A stretch of DNA of 64,000 bases, from assembly GCA_964613215.1 (NCBI GenBank), contig CAZTHK010000015.1, positions 47,544 through 111,543 of the forward strand, read 5' to 3'. Both the position numbers and the translations under genes were made by a program. Shown here piece by piece: positions 61,369-64,000 of the stretch; the stretch's first letter is position 1; every line of letters begins with the position of its first letter. Below the pieces are notes generated by a model. It was not told where the DNA came from, ran no database searches, and was given only the letters and a program-made list of their open reading frames with translations. Source of the DNA: CAZTHK01 sp964613215 (GTDB lineage Bacteria; Krumholzibacteriota; Krumholzibacteriia; Krumholzibacteriales; CAZTHK01).

Positions 61369-62373
61369 TCAGAATGATATTTTTGAACGGGGGTCTTTAC
61401 ATAACCGGTAGAAGTTGCAGTATCTGCAGAGGCCGTTTTCTATTCTGGGAAAGTACCTTATTGGCCTGGGCTGATTTCTCTGGATGTCTCCATCCACCAG
61501 CACCGAAGCCAGTTCGGCGATGCTTTTTTCTATATATTCTTCGAACCGCTTTATATCTTCGTTTTCGATCAGGTGTTCCCTCACCTTCCCATTCCCCAGC
61601 AGGTTGACCTTTAGAAGCCGGATTTTCCCGGGTTCTATCCTCATCATTTTGCTGGCGTAGTATCCGTAAACCCCCAGCTGGACGGCGGTTCTGTCCCGGC
61701 CGGCTGTATCCGGAGCATGGTTATCATTCCGGAAGGTCTTCCAGTCCACTATATTGAAGAAACCATCCACCCCCGGGAAGGTGAAATCTGTTCTGGCGTA
61801 AATATCCACCCCCCGGCAGGTGAAGCTTCTGGAGAACTCGGCGTGGTCCAGATCTTCGATGTCCCAGCCATCACTGTCGGTTTTAAGTATCTCCTCCAGA
61901 AGGGGACTTTGATAAAGCCCTTCTATGGAGTTAACACATTCCCGCCGGGTGTCCTCCAGGCGGGAGCTGTCTATCTCCCGGCCGTACTCATGGTCCCGCA
62001 GTGCCAGCCAGTCGATATTCAGCCTGTCTCCCCTCTTCTTGGGCACTGTAAGGTATCTCTTCCGGCGGGAAAACTCCAGCTGGGTATCGAATCTCTCCAG
62101 AGTATAATTTATTACATCCTCCTTCTCCGGCACTCTTCCCTTTTTCTTAAGGGACTCCAGGAATTTGGAAGCTATGTAGTGTACCAGCTGTCCCCTCCAG
62201 AGAGGCAGGGATACCAGGCGTTTGAGCTTGTAGGCTTCCCGGACCGGCCGGGGAGTGCTCTTTCGCCACCCTCCCCAGCTGAAGTAATAGTGAAAGAAAT
62301 AGTATCTCCTGCACTGATGGAAGGTATTCTCCCTGGATATGGACCAGCTGAATCTGTTTTTGAAATCTGTCAT
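61369..62373 (-). CDS. PD-(D/E)XK nuclease, Fe-S AddB/RecB-like
   Basis: 334 residues with FHQCRRYYFFHYYF near the N-terminus, catalytic FNIVDWKTFRN (D...xK), AVQLGVYGYYASKMM, and C-terminal CRYCNFYRLC, giving four Cys for a 4Fe-4S cluster as in AddB/Cas4-type nucleases. No helicase or CRISPR genes nearby. Ribosome site unclear. Possibly in DNA repair; role inferred. Confidence 0.8.
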   Translation of the reverse strand: MTDFKNRFSWSISRENTFHQCRRYYFFHYYFSWGGWRKSTPRPVREAYKLKRLVSLPLWRGQLVHYIASKFLESLKKKGRVPEKEDVINYTLERFDTQLEFSRRKRYLTVPKKRGDRLNIDWLALRDHEYGREIDSSRLEDTRRECVNSIEGLYQSPLLEEILKTDSDGWDIEDLDHAEFSRSFTCRGVDIYARTDFTFPGVDGFFNIVDWKTFRNDNHAPDTAGRDRTAVQLGVYGYYASKMMRIEPGKIRLLKVNLLGNGKVREHLIENEDIKRFEEYIEKSIAELASVLVDGDIQRNQPRPIRYFPRIENGLCRYCNFYRLCKDPRSKISF

Positions 62374-62523
62374 ATCGTCGCCACCCGGCTGTATTTCCTG
62401 GCAGAGGGTCCACCGGCCCGAACCGTTGCAGGTGCTCCTGTTTCCTTCATGTTTAAGACAGGAGAAACCGTTTCAGACCCTGCTGAAACCACCACTGATA
62501 GACCGGTTTATCTGTCATAGCCT

Positions 62524-62552
62524 TTGAGCTTGTTTCAACTAATTGCTATACT
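62524..62552 (+). promoter_or_regulatory. Predicted promoter of the radical SAM gene
   Basis: TTGAGC (62524-62529) and TATACT (62547-62552) separated by 17 bp, 65 bp before the chosen start. Confidence 0.5.
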
Positions 62553-62617
62553 AGAGTAAAGCCGCCTGCATGTATAGTTAAACCTTGGACCGGAACAGAT
62601 GGTATAAAAGGATGATA

Positions 62618-63490
62618 TTGAATTATCAGCAGCCCTTGTACCGGCCTCCCAGTGAAGCCAACTCCCTGATACTTCAGGCTACCATAGGATGTTCACACAA
62701 CCGTTGCCGCTTCTGCTACATGTACCGGGGAAACAGTTTCAGGGTAAAGAGGTGGGAGCATCTCAAGGCTGAAATAGATGAATGTTCCAGGGTGATGCCC
62801 CGGACCCGGAGGATTTTCCTGGCGGACGGGGATGCCCTGGTTCTGAGCACCGGCAAACTGGCAAGGATTCTGGATTACCTCAACCGTTCCTTTCCCGGGC
62901 TTGAGAGGGTGACTGCCTATGCCAGCCCGGGTAATCTTCTGGACAAGAGTGTAGAGAATTTCAAGCTTCTCCGGGAGAAGGGGCTGGAGATAGTATATTA
63001 CGGAGTGGAGTCGGGGGATCCGGAACTGCTCAGAAGTATTGACAAGGGAGCCACTCCGGACCAGATGGCGGAGGGATGCGCTAAGGTGCGGGAGGGCGGT
63101 GTCAAGCTATCCGTTACGGTGATACTGGGTCTTGCCGGCAAGGCCGGGAGCGAGGTACATGCCGGAAAGACTGCGGCTCTGCTCAACAGAATACAGCCGC
63201 GGTACCTTTCTGCGCTTACCCTGATGCTGGGTCCTTATCAGGATGAGTACAGGGATGGTATGGGTAATGACTTTGAATTCAATACTCCCCTGGATAATGT
63301 CCGTGAGCTTAAAGTTATGCTGGAGAACCTCCGGACCGACAGATGTATCTTCAGAAGCAATCATGCCTCCAACTATCTTTCTCTTAAAGGGACCCTGCTA
63401 AAGAGCAAACCCCGCCTGCTGGATGAGATAGACAGGGCCCTGGATCATCCCGGAGAGATGCTTCGAGAAGACTGGATGCGGGGGTTGTAA
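62618..63490 (+). CDS. Radical SAM protein with Cx4Cx2C cluster motif
   Basis: Radical SAM enzyme with GCSHNRCRFCYMYRG: cysteines spaced Cx4Cx2C rather than Cx3Cx2C, a pattern found in a group of SAM proteins with SHNxCxFC. SAM-binding GLEIVYYGVESGDPELLRSIDKG and LGLAGKAGSE segments. I chose TTG 62618 with AAAAGG six bases upstream; ATG 62612 lies directly on that site. About 290 residues; no substrate-specific partner is adjacent. Confidence 0.8.
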   Translation: MNYQQPLYRPPSEANSLILQATIGCSHNRCRFCYMYRGNSFRVKRWEHLKAEIDECSRVMPRTRRIFLADGDALVLSTGKLARILDYLNRSFPGLERVTAYASPGNLLDKSVENFKLLREKGLEIVYYGVESGDPELLRSIDKGATPDQMAEGCAKVREGGVKLSVTVILGLAGKAGSEVHAGKTAALLNRIQPRYLSALTLMLGPYQDEYRDGMGNDFEFNTPLDNVRELKVMLENLRTDRCIFRSNHASNYLSLKGTLLKSKPRLLDEIDRALDHPGEMLREDWMRGL

Positions 63491-63522
63491 CAGTTTCTTC
63501 TGTTCAACCAGGCCATTTTCTG

Positions 63523-63640
63523 ATAATCCGCAGGGCAGAGTGCCACGGGCTTGCACGTGGGTGAATGTGAACTCCGCCCGAATGGGCGGCGAGCGAAGCT
63601 GGTATTAAATTTAGTGCCACGGGCTTGCCCGTGGTTATCT
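63523..63640 (+). repeat. Hairpin-rich dispersed repeat, copy B
   Basis: 118 bp closely matching 20752-20871: CAGGGCAGAG, GTGAATGTGAACTCCGCCC, GGGCGGCGAGCGAAGCTGG and the final hairpin CCACGGGCTTGCCCGTGG (8-bp perfect arms, 2-bp loop) before GGTTATCT. Non-coding, between the radical SAM gene and an AT-rich fragment. Confidence 0.75.
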
Positions 63641-63710
63641 AAGATATAGCAAGCAGCTGACTGAGGTGAAATCTTTTATAATTTAATAACATAATGCAAT
63701 TTGCTGAAAT

Positions 63711-63965
63711 TCATCGGAGCAATATAGCTTTCTTTGAAATCACCTTCTTATCAGTTGTGAGGCGATAAAAATATATTCCTGAAACTACGTGTTTGCCGCT
63801 GTTATTCTTTCCATTCCATACTACTTTTCTATATCCTCCATCAACTAGGTCATCTATTAATGTTCTTACAAGATTTCCATTAACATCAAAAATCTCAAGC
63901 TTAACCCGGCTCCTGGTGGGTATAGTAAAAGCTATCGTGGTTGCAGCGGCACGTTTCTGAGTCAA
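63711..63965 (-). pseudogene. C-terminal FlgD-Ig/T9SS-type sorting domain fragment
   Basis: The frame reads AFTIPTRSRVKLEIFDVNGN, then LVDGGYRKVVWNGKNNSGKH and VVSGIYFYRLTTDKK, the FlgD-like Ig/type-A C-terminal sorting signature of secreted FCB proteins. An in-frame TGA lies five codons before the TTG at 63965, and the NPFNP-type lead-in of such domains is missing, so this is a decayed or truncated C-terminus rather than a complete gene. DNA here is noticeably more AT-rich than neighbours. Only 35 bp of the window remain upstream. Confidence 0.6.
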
Positions 63966-64000
63966 TGTCTCAGATCAGGAATCTATTACACTACAAATCT

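Noticed and set aside
61717..62520. 267-codon open frame opposite the PD-(D/E)XK nuclease
   Set aside because: Antisense to a gene with catalytic motifs; no recognisable domain.
1..64000. Search for defence, phage or integrative elements
   Set aside because: No integrase, Cas, restriction or toxin-antitoxin pair recognised; the Fe-S PD-(D/E)XK nuclease has no CRISPR or helicase neighbours.

Overview
The window reads as ordinary chromosome of a diderm (Gram-negative-type) bacterium. Evidence for two membranes is a complete Tol-Pal operon, two predicted outer-membrane proteins (one DUF3078-like), several lipoproteins, and a C-terminal FlgD/T9SS-type sorting domain at the right edge. DUF3078, M64 peptidase, DUF4384 and FlgD-like domains together suggest the FCB superphylum or a related candidate phylum. 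That placement is inference; no rRNA is present to test it. Many genes use GTG or TTG starts with a clear purine-rich Shine-Dalgarno. I see no phage, integrase, CRISPR array or intact insertion sequence.

Layout. 1-5.7 kb (minus): tRNA-Met(CAT)-tilS-hpt-ftsH-folP, a widely conserved housekeeping order, with a recognisable promoter upstream of the tRNA. 6-9.7 kb (plus): KARI-like ilvC, a lipoprotein resembling a dead MA-type peptidase, gltX, tRNA-Gln, tRNA-Glu and a strong terminator. 9.9-10.6 kb (minus): ArsR regulator, an overlapping 29-residue membrane peptide, and an FmdB-type zinc ribbon. 10.9-15.9 kb (plus): two large, translationally coupled membrane proteins with the same unusual architecture, the least explained genes here. 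16-27 kb: NhaC-type antiporter, DUF362 ferredoxin, mutM, a DUF418 relic, DUF6125, a terminator-ended structured RNA upstream of yifB, acyl-CoA dehydrogenase, nth, and a secreted M64 peptidase. 27-35.6 kb: FabL-like reductase, trxB, a membrane-anchored reductive-dehalogenase-like protein, a TGS GTPase, a SAM hydrolase-type enzyme, an MBL hydrolase, bifunctional FBP aldolase/phosphatase, and a DUF4870-like protein. 36.4-39.5 kb: MBL hydrolase, ECF sigma factor, zinc-finger anti-sigma and two CpxP/Spy-like proteins, closed by a terminator; this looks like an envelope or metal stress unit. 39.6-47.5 kb: ptsN interrupted by one stop codon, outer-membrane proteins, aminotransferase, pgeF, threonine synthase, and a DUF4384 protein with Tyr/Trp-rich and Arg/Ser-rich tails. 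47.9-52.6 kb: tolQ-tolR-tolA-tolB-pal-cpoB. 52.8-64 kb: two CNNM/CorC proteins, cutA, a CTP-dependent lipid-kinase-like protein, a histidine ammonia-lyase homologue with Ala-Cys-Gly in place of Ala-Ser-Gly, lepA, a lysine-aminomutase-family radical SAM protein, a PD-(D/E)XK nuclease, another radical SAM protein, and a truncated sorting-domain fragment.

Beyond the coding genes, a roughly 120-bp hairpin-rich element occurs three times (near 20.8, 27.4 and 63.6 kb). Several genes below 60 codons were found by reading gaps directly. I did not find a convincing new defence or mobile system. The best candidates for undescribed biology are the tandem membrane proteins, the yifB-upstream RNA, the ArsR-coupled microprotein and the DUF4384 Arg/Ser protein.
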